From Cyanobium sp. ATX 6A2 (GTDB lineage Bacteria > Cyanobacteriota > Cyanobacteriia > PCC-6307 > Cyanobiaceae): 64,000 nt of DNA. The notes beneath the pieces are model-generated. The model worked only from the letters and a program-made list of their open reading frames with translations. It had not been told where the DNA came from and did not search any database. Positions 1-9,108 of the stretch are shown here, piece after piece. The stretch lies in assembly GCF_024346355.1 (NCBI RefSeq), contig NZ_JAGQCU010000007.1:62001-126000 (forward strand). The letters run 5' to 3'. Each line of letters opens with the position of its first letter. Position 1 is the stretch's first letter. Position numbers and translations under genes: made by a program.

Positions 1-301
1 AGCCCGTGAACGGCGCCTCAGGGGACTGTCCGGCAGCGAGGAGCTGGCCGGGGCCTGGCGGCGGGAGTGGGATCAGCACCTGGCGGCGGTGCGCGGCTTC
101 ATGGCCACTCGCCCGCAGCAGCTGATTGACTTTCAGCTCGACCACAGCTCCATCGAGGATCTGGTGCTCCGCCTGAGCGCCTATGGCCTCAGGCCCGAAC
201 ACTTCAGCGACATCGGCCGCAGTCGTGATCGGCAGTTGCCGCCGCCTCTGGCGCTGGCCAAGCGCTGGTGGTCCCACCACCGCCCGCGCAGCCAGGGATG
301 A
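1..301 (+). CDS. Sulfotransferase-like protein, C-terminal part (5' truncated by window)
   Basis: The frame is open from base 2 and ends with TGA at 299-301, so about 99 C-terminal residues are visible. The end has the pattern of sulfotransferases: a Trp/His stretch (WDQHLAAVRGF), an RPQQLIDFQ segment, a leucine-rich helix (LVLRLSAYGL) and a closing HFSDIGRS. PAPS-dependent enzymes of this kind sulfate sugars or lipids, often at the cell surface. The PAPS-binding N-terminus lies outside the window, so the substrate cannot be judged. The stop overlaps the ATG of the next sulfotransferase-like gene (ATGA), which suggests one transcript and coupled translation. Confidence 0.6.
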   Translation, partial: ARERRLRGLSGSEELAGAWRREWDQHLAAVRGFMATRPQQLIDFQLDHSSIEDLVLRLSAYGLRPEHFSDIGRSRDRQLPPPLALAKRWWSHHRPRSQG

Positions 302-1065
302 TCCTCAGCCATCGCCACCGCTTGATCGTGCTGCACTGCCGCAAGGCCGCCGGCAGTTCCATCTGTGTGTCGCTCGCCCGGCTGCTGGGTCCTGCCGATC
401 TGCAGATCAGCTCCATCGTGGAAACCCTCAGCGAGGGCATTCCCCTGACCCGACGGGTGCGCCGAGAAGCCTGGCGCCACAACCCCGCCAGCCTGGTGCT
501 GGCCAGCGGCCTGGGCACCCGGATGCACGGCCGGGCCGTGGCCCGTGCCATCGATCACGCCTACCGGCCCCTGCTGGGCCGGAAACCTCCCCATGCCCCG
601 GCCCGGCGGCTGGCGGTGGCGTTCCCGCGCGAGTGGCGCGACTACCGGAAGCTGGCCGTGGTGCGCAATCCCTGGGACAAGACCGTGTCGGATTACTTCT
701 GGCGCGTTCAGCGGCTGCGCCGCCCCCCCAGCTTCGCCGCCTATGTGCGGGCGCTGGCGGCCGGACACGACCTGGGCGGGGTGGTGCCGCTGGCCTTCCA
801 CGACAACTGGCCGATGCTGGCGATCGACGGCCAGGTGGTGGCCGACCAGGTGGTGCGCTTCGAGACCCTCCAGAGCGACCTCACCGCCGCGCTGCAGCAG
901 CTCGGCGTGGACTGGGATGGTTGGCTGCCCCGCTCGAAGGCTGGGCATCGAGCGGCGGCCGGTGAGGTTGGCTCCAGCTATCGCAGCCACTACACCCCCG
1001 AGCTCGAACGTCTGGTGGGGCGGCTCTACCGGGCCGAGATCGAGCACTTCAACTACTGCTTCTGA
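298..1065 (+). CDS. Sulfotransferase family 2-like protein
   Basis: Protein of 255 residues. The start at ATG 298 is chosen because it overlaps the upstream stop as ATGA; an in-frame start 30 bases upstream would lie deeper inside the previous gene. Near the N-terminus LIVLHCRKAAGSS resembles the phosphosulfate-binding loop (usually HxPKTGGTS), and about residue 120 the stretch KLAVVRNPWDKTVSDYFW matches the 3'-phosphate-binding region (VRNPxDRxxSxY) of Sulfotransfer_2 enzymes. The C-terminal YTPELERLVGRLY with EIEHFNYCF is also typical. It probably transfers sulfate from PAPS to a glycan. With the preceding sulfotransferase and the facing glycosyltransferase it looks like a surface-polysaccharide decoration cluster. 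Confidence 0.75.
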   Translation: MILSHRHRLIVLHCRKAAGSSICVSLARLLGPADLQISSIVETLSEGIPLTRRVRREAWRHNPASLVLASGLGTRMHGRAVARAIDHAYRPLLGRKPPHAPARRLAVAFPREWRDYRKLAVVRNPWDKTVSDYFWRVQRLRRPPSFAAYVRALAAGHDLGGVVPLAFHDNWPMLAIDGQVVADQVVRFETLQSDLTAALQQLGVDWDGWLPRSKAGHRAAAGEVGSSYRSHYTPELERLVGRLYRAEIEHFNYCF

Positions 1066-1075
1066 GCAGCGCGGA

Positions 1076-1981
1076 TCACCACGAAGCGCTGGCTCCAATC
1101 CGCTCCAGGAAACGGATGGCGGCGTCGTCGGGCACCACCTGCTGCTCGATCTGGTGCACGGTGCGCATCACCTTGCGCCGGTAGGCAGCCGCCTTGGAGC
1201 GCAGATTGGGCCCGCGCCGGATCTTCTGCTCCAGTTCCTCGCCCGATCGCGTGTAGTAGTGGTTGAGCTGTATGTGTTCGGCGGAGTAGAAACTCGCCTG
1301 GGAGCGCCGGCGCAGCGGCCAGGCCTCGCCCTGATCATTCCAGGTGAGGCTGCCGTGGTCCACCTCCATCCGGTGCACCCGCACCGCTGTGAGGTGGCAG
1401 GGGTCAACGACACACTTGAAATTCACCCCAGCCATGGGATCGGCTGCCCGCAGGCGGTAGTTGGTTACCACGCCGCCGCTGGGCGGCTGCTGGTGGCCGC
1501 AGCGGCCGAACATGTGCCAGGGGAGGGAGAGATTGCGCACCTGAGGGTCGAGGTGGGCCAGGGCTGCATCGAGGCTGGCGGCCTGCTTCGGCACCAGGAA
1601 TTCATCGGCATCGATGAAGGCCATCCAGCGGAACGCGCCGCCGAAATTCGCCGCCGCGTGGGCATAGGCCAGCACCTGATTGTGAATCTCGCGGCGCAGC
1701 AGCTGATCGGCCAGCCGCTGGCCCCAGGGAATCACCCGCAGCTGATCGGCCGCCAGTTCTGCTGCCAACTGATCGAGGGTTGCATCACTGCTGCCGTCGT
1801 CGTAGACAATCACCTGCCGCACTCCGGCAAGCCGGTGGAAGCGGGCCCATTCGCCGATGTGGCGCTCCTCGTTGCGCACCACCAGCACCACAGCTGTGCC
1901 CCAGCGGTGGGGATGCGGTGCCGCTGGGCTCAACCCCAGCCGGGCCATCTTGGTGCGTTGCAGGATCGCGTTCAGCATCAA
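1076..1981 (-). CDS. Glycosyltransferase family 2/92-like protein
   Basis: Protein of 301 residues. It opens with AVVLVVRNEERHIGEWARFH and VIVYDDGSSD, a nucleotide-sugar-binding start seen in GT92 and related GT-A enzymes. The metal-binding motif FIDADEFLVP lies near residue 130. Later HIQLNHYYTRSGEELEQKI is a signature of GT92-like proteins (NHYxxKS). No membrane segment is evident, so it probably acts in the cytoplasm on a surface glycan. It faces the sulfotransferase pair with only 10 bases between the two stops. The sugar and acceptor cannot be told from sequence. Confidence 0.8.
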   Translation of the reverse strand: MMLNAILQRTKMARLGLSPAAPHPHRWGTAVVLVVRNEERHIGEWARFHRLAGVRQVIVYDDGSSDATLDQLAAELAADQLRVIPWGQRLADQLLRREIHNQVLAYAHAAANFGGAFRWMAFIDADEFLVPKQAASLDAALAHLDPQVRNLSLPWHMFGRCGHQQPPSGGVVTNYRLRAADPMAGVNFKCVVDPCHLTAVRVHRMEVDHGSLTWNDQGEAWPLRRRSQASFYSAEHIQLNHYYTRSGEELEQKIRRGPNLRSKAAAYRRKVMRTVHQIEQQVVPDDAAIRFLERIGASASW

Positions 1982-2049
1982 GGGCCAGGTTGATGACGGG
2001 GGCGGATCCCTGGGGTGATGACGACACGATCACCAGAAGTCAGCCCATG

Positions 2050-2076
2050 AAAAAACCGGGACCCTGAGGGCCCCGG
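2050..2076 (-). terminator. Rho-independent terminator of psaD
   Basis: On the minus strand, 24 bases after the psaD stop, nine-base GC-rich arms (one G-T pair) enclose a TCA loop at 2056-2076. Six T residues follow (A's at 2050-2055 on the plus strand). This is a canonical intrinsic terminator and marks psaD as the end of its transcript. Confidence 0.9.
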
Positions 2077-2099
2077 CCATAAGCAGATGCGGATTGCCC

Positions 2100-2531
2100 T
2101 CAGGAGTCGTAGGTGTTTTTGCCGCTGAACTTGATATTGGCTGGATTGGTGTTGGCACCGATCCGGCGCGGGTTGTGCCCCACCATCGGGCGACCCTCGT
2201 TGACCTTCTCGGGGAAAACGCCGTCTTTGGGGTGCAGGAATTCGGTATCCCCGCCAGGATAGATGCGGTAGATCTTGTAGTCTTCAATTCTGGGCTTGAA
2301 GCGCGTGCGCAGCTGGGTTCCGAGCGCCAAGCATTGCTCCTTGCGGGCGAAATACATGAGGTTTTCACCCTCATTCATCTCAGCGGCACCACCGGTGGGC
2401 AGCTCAAAGATCTGGCTCTTCGGGCTGCTCCAGGTGATCGCGTATTTCTCTTCGGTTTCAGCAGAATTCAGCAAGCCGCCCGTGCTGCCGATGTACTTGG
2501 GGAGTTGACCCTTCAGCGCCGTTGCTGTCAT
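2100..2531 (-). CDS. psaD: Photosystem I reaction centre subunit II (PsaD)
   Basis: Protein of 143 residues, the usual cyanobacterial length. PsaD sits on the stromal side of photosystem I, holds PsaC in place and forms the docking site for ferredoxin. Diagnostic stretches are [20 protein letters not shown] at the N-terminus, [20 protein letters not shown], the basic [19 protein letters not shown] and [15 protein letters not shown] near the end. It is a soluble peripheral protein with no membrane segment. A strong terminator follows immediately. Upstream is a histidine kinase gene on the same strand, but the 91-base gap suggests psaD also has its own promoter. Confidence 0.99.
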   Translation of the reverse strand: MTATALKGQLPKYIGSTGGLLNSAETEEKYAITWSSPKSQIFELPTGGAAEMNEGENLMYFARKEQCLALGTQLRTRFKPRIEDYKIYRIYPGGDTEFLHPKDGVFPEKVNEGRPMVGHNPRRIGANTNPANIKFSGKNTYDS

Positions 2532-2622
2532 GGCTAAATCAGATGTCGGCAGACTGGTTCAGGCGGAAGCTAGCACCGTGGTTTTGGGCCACCGTGGCCC
2601 TGCCCAGCAGTCTTCACACCCG

Positions 2623-4044
2623 TCAACAAATCGGGAAGAACACCGTCAGGCCGCTGCCGCCCCGTTCGGTGAGCCGGCCACCGAGACGCTGAAACAGGCG
2701 CTGGGTGGCCTGGCGGCTGAGCTGCAGGCTGCCGGTGGTGGGATTCCAGCTCAGCACCGGTCCCACCGCCCGCACCGGTGCGCCATCGGGGTCACCGCCG
2801 CCCGCAGCCGCAGGACCGGCGGCGGTGCTGTCCAGCTGCAGCTTCAGCCGGGGTCCGGCCGCCTGCAGCCGCAGCCGCACACTGCTGCCGGAGGGCAGGG
2901 AGCGGCTGAAGCGATCGATCAGTCCCCCCAGCATCGTTTCCAGACGGGCCGGGTCACTGAGCACCGGTGGCAGGTCGGCGCTGATCGCCAGTTGCAGCTC
3001 CAGACCTCGGCGGCTCAGCTGCCGTTGCCACAGGGGCTCGAGCTGTCCCAGCAGTGCGCTGAGATCGGTGCGGGCCAGCTCCTGCTCCACGCCTGTCCCG
3101 TGACTGCCGTTGCCGGGGCGGTTCTGGAGTTCCGCCGCCAGAAAAATCAGCCCGAAGCGATCGATCTGCTCACTGCATTCCCCATCGATGTGCTCCAGCC
3201 GCTGCCGCACCACGGTGGAGAGATCGCGGCGGCGCAGCAGTGAGCGGATCAGGGTGCGGATCGTGGCCAACGGCGTGCGCACCTCATGGGTGAGTGCCTC
3301 CAAAAGGGCCAGCTCGCCGCTCACGTCGCCCTCAGGCGGGCCGTGGCTGCGCTGCGCCAGGGGTTGCAGGGTCACGCTCGGGGCCATCGCCGCCAGTCGG
3401 TCGGCCAGCTGCGGCCAGAACCGCAGGCCCAGCTGCGGGTCATTCTGTAACGATCCCAGCGTGCGCATGGCCTCCTCCAGCCGCTCGGCACTGGCCGCAT
3501 TCCCCGCTGCCAGGCGGGCGTGGATCAGGCCCAGGGCTTCGCTGAGCACGCTGGGCTCGAAGCGCACCAGCAGCCGCCGGCCAGCGCTGGGGCCATCGAG
3601 GCACAGCGCCACCTGCAGACTGGGTGTGATCACGATCAGAAGTGGATCGGTGCCGTCATCGGGCTCCAGCGGCAGTCGCTCAAACCCGCTGGCCAACGTC
3701 ATGGGCCTGCCGCCGGCTCCGGGAAGCAGGGGCGGCGCGGCGCTCAGCAGCGTCTCCAGTTGCGGCGGTGCCCACACCCATCCGCGCAGTCGGGCCAGCA
3801 GCTGGGGTTCGTAGAGGGCCGGCAGCGGCGCCGCCAGCCACACTCCCCCCTGATCGGGCCGCAGCAGCAGACAGTCGCTCTGCAGAGTGGCCAGCGCCGC
3901 CCACCACTGGCGGCGCACCGAATCCTCGTCGTTGCGGCCCGCCGGCACGCCGGCCCCGAGGCAGGCACGCACCCGATCCAGGGTCACCCGATCGGGAGGG
4001 CCAGGATTATCGGGCCCCATGGCCTGGGCTGCCTCTGGGGGCAT
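2623..4044 (-). CDS. Sensor histidine kinase with degenerate ATP-binding domain
   Basis: About 473 residues if translation starts at ATG 4044, 22 bases after the rodA stop; ATG 4020 is an alternative. The N-terminal 200 residues resemble no domain I can name and have no membrane segment. A HisKA phosphoacceptor box, EALTHEVRTPLATIRTLIR, puts the conserved His near residue 253. After it the ATPase part looks eroded: the N-box region reads MLGGLIDRF without the usual Asn, no DxGxG is visible where expected, and only a late GGSGLTVFFPI resembles the G2 region. It may be a weak or inactive kinase, or a phosphatase. The position before psaD suggests, but does not prove, a link to photosynthesis control. 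Confidence 0.8.
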   Translation of the reverse strand: MPPEAAQAMGPDNPGPPDRVTLDRVRACLGAGVPAGRNDEDSVRRQWWAALATLQSDCLLLRPDQGGVWLAAPLPALYEPQLLARLRGWVWAPPQLETLLSAAPPLLPGAGGRPMTLASGFERLPLEPDDGTDPLLIVITPSLQVALCLDGPSAGRRLLVRFEPSVLSEALGLIHARLAAGNAASAERLEEAMRTLGSLQNDPQLGLRFWPQLADRLAAMAPSVTLQPLAQRSHGPPEGDVSGELALLEALTHEVRTPLATIRTLIRSLLRRRDLSTVVRQRLEHIDGECSEQIDRFGLIFLAAELQNRPGNGSHGTGVEQELARTDLSALLGQLEPLWQRQLSRRGLELQLAISADLPPVLSDPARLETMLGGLIDRFSRSLPSGSSVRLRLQAAGPRLKLQLDSTAAGPAAAGGGDPDGAPVRAVGPVLSWNPTTGSLQLSRQATQRLFQRLGGRLTERGGSGLTVFFPIC

Positions 4045-4066
4045 GGTGCAGTCTCGCGTTGCTGGT

Positions 4067-5356
4067 TTACCAGCGGGTCTGGCCAGGGCGGGGCTGCCCG
4101 CCACCGCGGCGTGCCACGGAGGCGCACAGACCAAGGGCCATGAAGTTCATCAGCATGGCGGAGCGGCCGTAGCTCAGAAAGGGCAGGGGAATGCCGGTGA
4201 CCGGCCCGAGGCCGATGGTCATGTTGATGTTCACCACCACCTGGAACATCAGCATGGTGCCCACCCCCACCACCACCAGCGACTCCACATCGCTGTGGGC
4301 GCGGCCGGCGATATGCAGCAGCCGCCAGGCCAGGGCCACAAACCCGGCCACCACCAGCACCGATCCGATGAAGCCGGTTTCCTCCCCCAGGGCGCTGAAG
4401 ATGAAATCGGTGTGCTGCTCGGGGATGAAGCGCAGCTTGGTGAGCGATCCGCGCATCAGCCCCGTGCCCCAGAGCTGGCCGCTGCCGATCCCCACGGTGC
4501 TCTGAAGCAGGTGATAGCCCCCGCCCAGGGGGTCCTTGGCCGGGTCGAGGAAGAGTGCCAGCCGGTCGCGCTGGTAGTCCTGCAGCACATTGAGCCACAA
4601 CCAGGGGGTGATGGCGGCGAAGAAGCCCTGCACCCCCACCACGATCGCCAACCCCAGGCGCTTCCAGGGAAGGCTGGTCCAGGCCAGCCAGGCGGTGAAC
4701 GGAATCCACCCCAGCAGCCCCCAGGGCAGGGTGCCCGCCAGGATCGCCGTGGCCAGGGGCGAGAGCAGCAGCAGCAACCAGCCCCCCGGCATCCCCGACC
4801 AGAACAGCATCACCAGCAACACGGCCCCGAACACCAGCGATGTGCCCAGATCGGGCTGAATGAACACCAGCAGCCAGGGCAGGCTGATCAGGGCGGAGGG
4901 CCGCACCAGGTCAACGGGACGCTCCACCGGGTGGCGGGCCAGCACGCCAGCCAGCATTAGGATCGCCGTTAGCTTGGCGAATTCCGACGGCTGCACATTG
5001 AAGCCGGCGATGCTGATCCAGCGCTGGGCCCCCAGGGCCGTGGTGCCCACCACCCGCACCGCCACCAGGCTCACCATGGTGACGGCGAAGATCGGCCACT
5101 GCCAGCGGACCAGACGATCGACGGGGAGGCGCGCCAGCAGCAGGCCGATCCCCAGGCCAGCGGCCGCCGTGATCCAGTGCTGATACCAGTCGGCGTAGTC
5201 GGCCTGGCGCTGGGTGCTGGCGATCAGGATGCCAGCCAGGGCGATCATGGCCAGGGGGATGCCCCAGAGCAGCAGATCCACCCCGGCCAGGGGCCGCCGC
5301 CGGCTGCGTTCGCGGCGGGCAAACAGGGATCGGTTGCGCCCGTCCAGGCTGAGCAT
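4067..5356 (-). CDS. rodA: Peptidoglycan glycosyltransferase RodA (SEDS family)
   Basis: Polytopic membrane protein of 429 residues in the RodA/FtsW/SpoVE family, which polymerises lipid II into glycan strands during side-wall growth. About ten hydrophobic segments are visible. Family signatures include GAQRWISIAGFNVQPSEFAK in the middle, QPDLGTSLVFGAVLLVMLF, GIGSGQLWGTGLMRGS, FIPEQHTDFIFSALGEE and GIPLPFLSYGRSAMLMNFMA near the end. It lies 5 bases after mrp on the same strand, so the two are probably cotranscribed with the kinase downstream. The family assignment is firm; RodA is preferred over FtsW from the overall pattern. Confidence 0.93.
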   Translation of the reverse strand: MLSLDGRNRSLFARRERSRRRPLAGVDLLLWGIPLAMIALAGILIASTQRQADYADWYQHWITAAAGLGIGLLLARLPVDRLVRWQWPIFAVTMVSLVAVRVVGTTALGAQRWISIAGFNVQPSEFAKLTAILMLAGVLARHPVERPVDLVRPSALISLPWLLVFIQPDLGTSLVFGAVLLVMLFWSGMPGGWLLLLLSPLATAILAGTLPWGLLGWIPFTAWLAWTSLPWKRLGLAIVVGVQGFFAAITPWLWLNVLQDYQRDRLALFLDPAKDPLGGGYHLLQSTVGIGSGQLWGTGLMRGSLTKLRFIPEQHTDFIFSALGEETGFIGSVLVVAGFVALAWRLLHIAGRAHSDVESLVVVGVGTMLMFQVVVNINMTIGLGPVTGIPLPFLSYGRSAMLMNFMALGLCASVARRGGGQPRPGQTRW

Positions 5357-5361
5357 GGCCC

Positions 5362-6465
5362 TCAGGCCGGCACGGGAGTGAGCGCTGCGATCCTGCGGGC
5401 CAGGGCCGAGAACGCCTGGGCCGTGGCCGACTCCGGGGCTGACAGCACCACCGGCACGCCTTGGTCGCCGCCCTCGCGCACCGGCAGTTCCAAGGGCAGC
5501 TCCGCAAGCAGAGGCACACCTCCCTCGGCGGCCAGCCGGGCGCCGCCACCGCTGCCGAAGATCGCGTAGCGCTTGTCGGGGGCGTCGGGAGGAATGAAGG
5601 CGCTCATGTTCTCCACCACCCCAAGCACGGGGATCCCCATCTGCAGGAACATGGCCAGCCCTCGGCGGGCATCGGCCAGGGACACCTCCTGGGGTGTGGT
5701 GACGATCAGCACGCCTGCCATGGGCACGGCCTGGGCCAATGTGAGCTGGGCGTCTCCGGTGCCTGGCGGCAGATCCACCACCACCACATCGCGTTCGCCC
5801 CAGTCCACCTGATAGAGAAACTGGCGGATGATGCCGTTGAGCATGGGGCCACGCCAGATCACCGGCTGGTTCTGCGCCACCAGCAGGCCCATCGACACCA
5901 TGCCGATGCCGCAGCTCTGCATCGGCACGAGCATCTGGGTGCCCCCCTCGTCGCGGACCTCGGGGGTGCGATCGGCCACCCCCAGCATGGTGGGTGCGTT
6001 GGGGCCGTAGATGTCGGCGTCGAGGAGCCCCACCTTCAGGCCATCGCGGGCCAGGGCGCAGGCCAGGTTCACGGCCACGGTGCTCTTGCCCACCCCACCT
6101 TTGCCGCTGCTCACGGCGATCACCTGTTTCACGCCGGCAATGGGCTGGCGTTCAGGCAGTTGTCCCTGTCCGCCGGGGCCATGGCCGGCGGCGCCGATCG
6201 GGGCCCCCGACGGCGGCGGGGTGCTGGGCTGGGCCAGTTCGAACTGCACCTCGTCGATGCCTTCGAGGGCCAGCAGCGCCGCCTGGGCTTCACGCACGAT
6301 CCGGTCGCGCTGACTCTGGGCAAAGCCAGGCAGGGCCAGGCGGATCACGGCCCGCTGCCCCTGCAGTCGGGGGTTCTGGATCCAGCCCAGCTCAAGCAGA
6401 TCGCGGCCGCTGCCCGCATCCTTCACCGCACTGAGGGCATCGCGGGCCTGCTCCGGGGTGGCCAT
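5362..6465 (-). CDS. mrp: Mrp/NBP35-type iron-sulfur carrier ATPase
   Basis: Protein of about 367 residues if translation begins at ATG 6465 (MATPEQARD). Residues 1-78 form a DUF59/MIP18-type domain. The deviant Walker A loop [17 protein letters not shown] follows near residue 120, then [33 protein letters not shown] and [14 protein letters not shown], all typical of Mrp/ApbC. These proteins bind and hand over Fe-S clusters; in cyanobacteria they may serve photosystem I and other Fe-S enzymes. The CxxC seen in many relatives is replaced here by [11 protein letters not shown]. The start overlaps nothing on its own strand and diverges from hemF. Confidence 0.93.
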   Translation of the reverse strand: MATPEQARDALSAVKDAGSGRDLLELGWIQNPRLQGQRAVIRLALPGFAQSQRDRIVREAQAALLALEGIDEVQFELAQPSTPPPSGAPIGAAGHGPGGQGQLPERQPIAGVKQVIAVSSGKGGVGKSTVAVNLACALARDGLKVGLLDADIYGPNAPTMLGVADRTPEVRDEGGTQMLVPMQSCGIGMVSMGLLVAQNQPVIWRGPMLNGIIRQFLYQVDWGERDVVVVDLPPGTGDAQLTLAQAVPMAGVLIVTTPQEVSLADARRGLAMFLQMGIPVLGVVENMSAFIPPDAPDKRYAIFGSGGGARLAAEGGVPLLAELPLELPVREGGDQGVPVVLSAPESATAQAFSALARRIAALTPVPA

Positions 6466-6613
6466 CCAAGCGCTGCTGCGACAAGCGCTGATCCTAGGGA
6501 TGTCGCTCCGGGGCAGGGCCGGCGGCGTGACAGAGGCTCTCACCCCTCTTGTGGAGGGGTTGGGCGGCCTGAAAAGGTATCTCCAATTCGTACGCCGATG
6601 CGGCGCGGAATCC

Positions 6614-7651
6614 ATGCTCCAGGCCCTCGAGGCTCCACCGGCCGATTCCCGCCAGCGGGCCCGCGCTCTTCTGCTCGGTCTGCAGGATTCCATCTGTGCC
6701 GGTCTGGAGCAGCTTGACGGGGAGGGGCGCTTCCTCGAGGAGAGCTGGGAGCGTGCGGAGGGCGGTGGCGGTCGCTCCCGCGTGATCAAGGCCGGCCGGG
6801 TGTTCGAGCAGGGAGGGGTGAACTTCTCCGAGGTGCAGGGCTCCGAACTGCCCCCCTCGATCCTCAGTCAGCGCCCGGAAGCCAAGGGACATCCCTGGTT
6901 TGCCACGGGCACCTCCATGGTGTTGCATCCCCGCAATCCCTACATCCCCACCGTTCACCTCAACTACCGCTATTTCGAGGCCGGCCCGGTGTGGTGGTTC
7001 GGGGGCGGAGCCGACCTCACTCCCTACTACCCCTATCTCGAGGACGCCCAGCACTTCCATCGCACCCTCAAGGCGGCCTGCGACAGCGTCAACCCCGCCT
7101 ACTACCAGGTGTTCAAGCCCTGGTGTGACGAGTACTTCTACCTCAAGCACCGCGGCGAGACCCGCGGCGTGGGCGGCATCTTCTACGACTACCAGGACCC
7201 CGCCGGCGTTCTCTACAAGGGGCAGGATGCGGCCGGACCCGCCGCCGCCGCCAGTGGCCGGATCGGGGCGATCAGCCAGAGCTGGCAGCAGCTCTTCCAG
7301 CTCGCCAGCGCCTGTGGCAACGCCTTCCTGCCCAGCTACGTGCCGATTGTGGAGCGGCGCCAGGCCAGCTCCTACGGCGAGCGGGAGCGCCAGTTCCAGC
7401 TCTACCGCCGCGGTCGCTACGTGGAGTTCAATCTCGTGTTTGATCGCGGCACCATCTTCGGTCTGCAGACCAACGGCCGCACCGAGTCGATCCTGATGTC
7501 GCTGCCTCCCCTGGTGCGCTGGGAGTACGGCTACACCGTGGAGCCCGGCAGCCGTGAGTCCCTGCTCACCGAGCTGTTCACCAAACCTCAGAACTGGCTG
7601 GAGGACCCAGCCCTCAGCGAACGCTGCGCGCCCCACCAGGCGCTGGGCTGA
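6614..7651 (+). CDS. hemF: Oxygen-dependent coproporphyrinogen III oxidase
   Basis: Protein of 345 residues with ATG 6614 as start; longer in-frame starts would run into the divergent mrp gene. HemF oxidatively decarboxylates coproporphyrinogen III to protoporphyrinogen IX, feeding both heme/bilin and chlorophyll synthesis. Signatures are [81 protein letters not shown] and [14 protein letters not shown]. It is soluble. Its 3' end overlaps the convergent gene by 38 bases. The substrate matters for the bilin genes further along the window. Confidence 0.98.
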   Translation: MLQALEAPPADSRQRARALLLGLQDSICAGLEQLDGEGRFLEESWERAEGGGGRSRVIKAGRVFEQGGVNFSEVQGSELPPSILSQRPEAKGHPWFATGTSMVLHPRNPYIPTVHLNYRYFEAGPVWWFGGGADLTPYYPYLEDAQHFHRTLKAACDSVNPAYYQVFKPWCDEYFYLKHRGETRGVGGIFYDYQDPAGVLYKGQDAAGPAAAASGRIGAISQSWQQLFQLASACGNAFLPSYVPIVERRQASSYGERERQFQLYRRGRYVEFNLVFDRGTIFGLQTNGRTESILMSLPPLVRWEYGYTVEPGSRESLLTELFTKPQNWLEDPALSERCAPHQALG

Positions 7652-8480
7652 GGTCGCTGAGGTCGGGGTCGGCACCGCCCCCGGCTGCCACAGCTGGCTC
7701 GAGGGGTGTGACGGGCAGGCGACCAAGGCCCCGTTCGATTCCATCCACCACCCGGCTGGCGATGGCGTTGAGCGTGGCCTGACGGCGGCTGGGATCGCGC
7801 AGGGCGACCTCCAGTGGGCCTTCCAGCTTGCCGATCTCCAGCATGGCGATGCCCCGGCGCGGGGCCCCAAGGCCGTCGCGGTAGTGCAGGGGGTAGGCAC
7901 CGAAGGCCTGGGCCAGGCTCTCATCAACACGGCTGGGACGGCGCTGCAGCGGCGGGATCAGGCCCGAGCCCACCCCATCGGGCCCGTAGGCGTCGTAGTG
8001 AATCTCCAGGGCGTAGCCGCCGCTGCGGGCATGGTTGCGACCAACGCTCCAGTTGGTGCGCGGATCATCTCCGTTGTGGATGGTGCGCAGCGGTGGGTCG
8101 TAGAAGCGCATCGCCAACCCTCGCTGGCGGCCAAGGGCTTCCACGGTCCGGGCGGTGAGCAGGTTCCAGTAGAGCTCGTCGCTCATGCCGGATTGCATCG
8201 GCGCCGCCCCCCGCAGGGCCACCGCCTCGCCCGGGGTGCCGGAACCCGCCATGTTCTGGGAATCGGCATGGCCGGCCAGCAGCAGGATGTCCACGGTCTC
8301 GGGCAGGGCCCTGGCACCGAGCCAGTCCTTGCGGTCGCTCAGCCGGCTGCGGGGCCCGGTGAGGGGGTCGCTCCCGGCCCAGCCCGGGGCCTGGGCGCCG
8401 GCCCCCACACCCACGGCCAGGGCCGCCACCAGAGCGCCCAGGGCCAGGAATCGAAACCAGCGGCGCCAGGATGGATTCAT
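7614..8480 (-). CDS. Secreted N-acetylmuramoyl-L-alanine amidase-like protein
   Basis: Protein of 288 residues. A basic start ([11 protein letters not shown]) and a hydrophobic stretch ending at VGAGAQA form a signal peptide, so it is probably exported. The body has the order of zinc residues seen in Amidase_3 enzymes: [11 protein letters not shown], then [11 protein letters not shown], then a later Glu in [13 protein letters not shown]. This suggests cleavage of peptide stems from peptidoglycan, but overall similarity is weak and the substrate is inferred. Its ATG overlaps the stop of the upstream membrane-protein gene by 4 bases (ATGA). Its 3' end runs into hemF on the other strand. Confidence 0.55.
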   Translation of the reverse strand: MNPSWRRWFRFLALGALVAALAVGVGAGAQAPGWAGSDPLTGPRSRLSDRKDWLGARALPETVDILLLAGHADSQNMAGSGTPGEAVALRGAAPMQSGMSDELYWNLLTARTVEALGRQRGLAMRFYDPPLRTIHNGDDPRTNWSVGRNHARSGGYALEIHYDAYGPDGVGSGLIPPLQRRPSRVDESLAQAFGAYPLHYRDGLGAPRRGIAMLEIGKLEGPLEVALRDPSRRQATLNAIASRVVDGIERGLGRLPVTPLEPAVAAGGGADPDLSDLSPAPGGARSVR

Positions 8481-9028
8481 AGGGGGGATTTGAGCAGGTT
8501 GGCGTCGCTGTAGAGCCCCAGTGTGGAGCCCAGCTCCTGTTCCAGGGCGATCAGCTCATCGCGGTGGGCCCGCAGCTTGAGGGCGCTGCCGGTGGACTGG
8601 TCGTGACTGATCAGGCGCAGCTCCACGGTTTCGTCGCGGGAGGCACGGCGGCGGTAGAGCAGGCCTGCGAGCGGCCCGAGCAGGGCCAGCAGCAGCGGCC
8701 ACCAGCCCAGAGCGGGCAGCAGCTGGCGCCACACCAGCCCCAGACAGCCGGCTCCGAGCCCGCCGAGCAGGGAAAGCAGCACGGCCAGCAGCGGGCTGGA
8801 GCTCACCTGGCCGCGGAAGAGCAGGCTGCGGCGCTCGGGGTCGGACGTCTGCGCCTGCCAGCCCCGCTGCTCCAGCCAGGTGCTGAGGGCGGGAAGCACC
8901 TCAAGGGCGGGCCTGGAGCTGCGCACCTCCACGGTGGTGGTGCGGTCCTTGCTGGCGGCGCGCAGGAAAAACACCAGCCCGATGGCCAGCAACAGGGTGA
9001 GCAGCAGGGTGGAGCCTGAGGTGGCCAT
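8477..9028 (-). CDS. Membrane protein, possibly complex C (cytochrome b6f) cofactor assembly
   Basis: Protein of 183 residues. Residues 1-25 form an N-terminal membrane anchor (TLLLTLLLAIGLVFFLRAAS) followed by KDRTTTVEV. Two more hydrophobic segments lie around residues 80-125 (LLAVLLSLLGGLGAGCLGLV and WWPLLLALLGPLAGLLY). The pattern, an anchor followed by KDRT and a paired hydrophobic hairpin, resembles cyanobacterial proteins annotated as cofactor assembly of complex C subunit B, linked to heme ci attachment in cytochrome b6. That link is from memory of the family and is not certain. It is coupled to the amidase-like gene downstream by a 4-base overlap. Confidence 0.55.
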   Translation of the reverse strand: MATSGSTLLLTLLLAIGLVFFLRAASKDRTTTVEVRSSRPALEVLPALSTWLEQRGWQAQTSDPERRSLLFRGQVSSSPLLAVLLSLLGGLGAGCLGLVWRQLLPALGWWPLLLALLGPLAGLLYRRRASRDETVELRLISHDQSTGSALKLRAHRDELIALEQELGSTLGLYSDANLLKSPL

Positions 9029-9108
9029 GGCGGGATTCTGCTGGATCCGCCGCCGTCGTGCAGGTCCGCCCGGGTTGTCAGCATGGGCGATTCCGCCAGC
9101 CCCCGCCG

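Noticed and set aside
181-1098. Long open frames antisense to the sulfotransferase-like genes and elsewhere (for example 23800-25266, 10397-11701)
   Set aside because: They have no recognisable family, mirror well-supported genes and are expected by chance in 65-70% GC DNA.
2586-2600. Hairpin GGGCCAC-C-GTGGCCC between the histidine kinase and psaD, as a terminator
   Set aside because: On the minus strand no T-run follows it, and it lies in the psaD promoter area. It may be part of a regulatory site, but there is not enough to call it.
6458-6613. N-terminal extension of hemF up to 6458
   Set aside because: It overlaps the divergent mrp start, has poor similarity to HemF proteins and would leave no promoter space.
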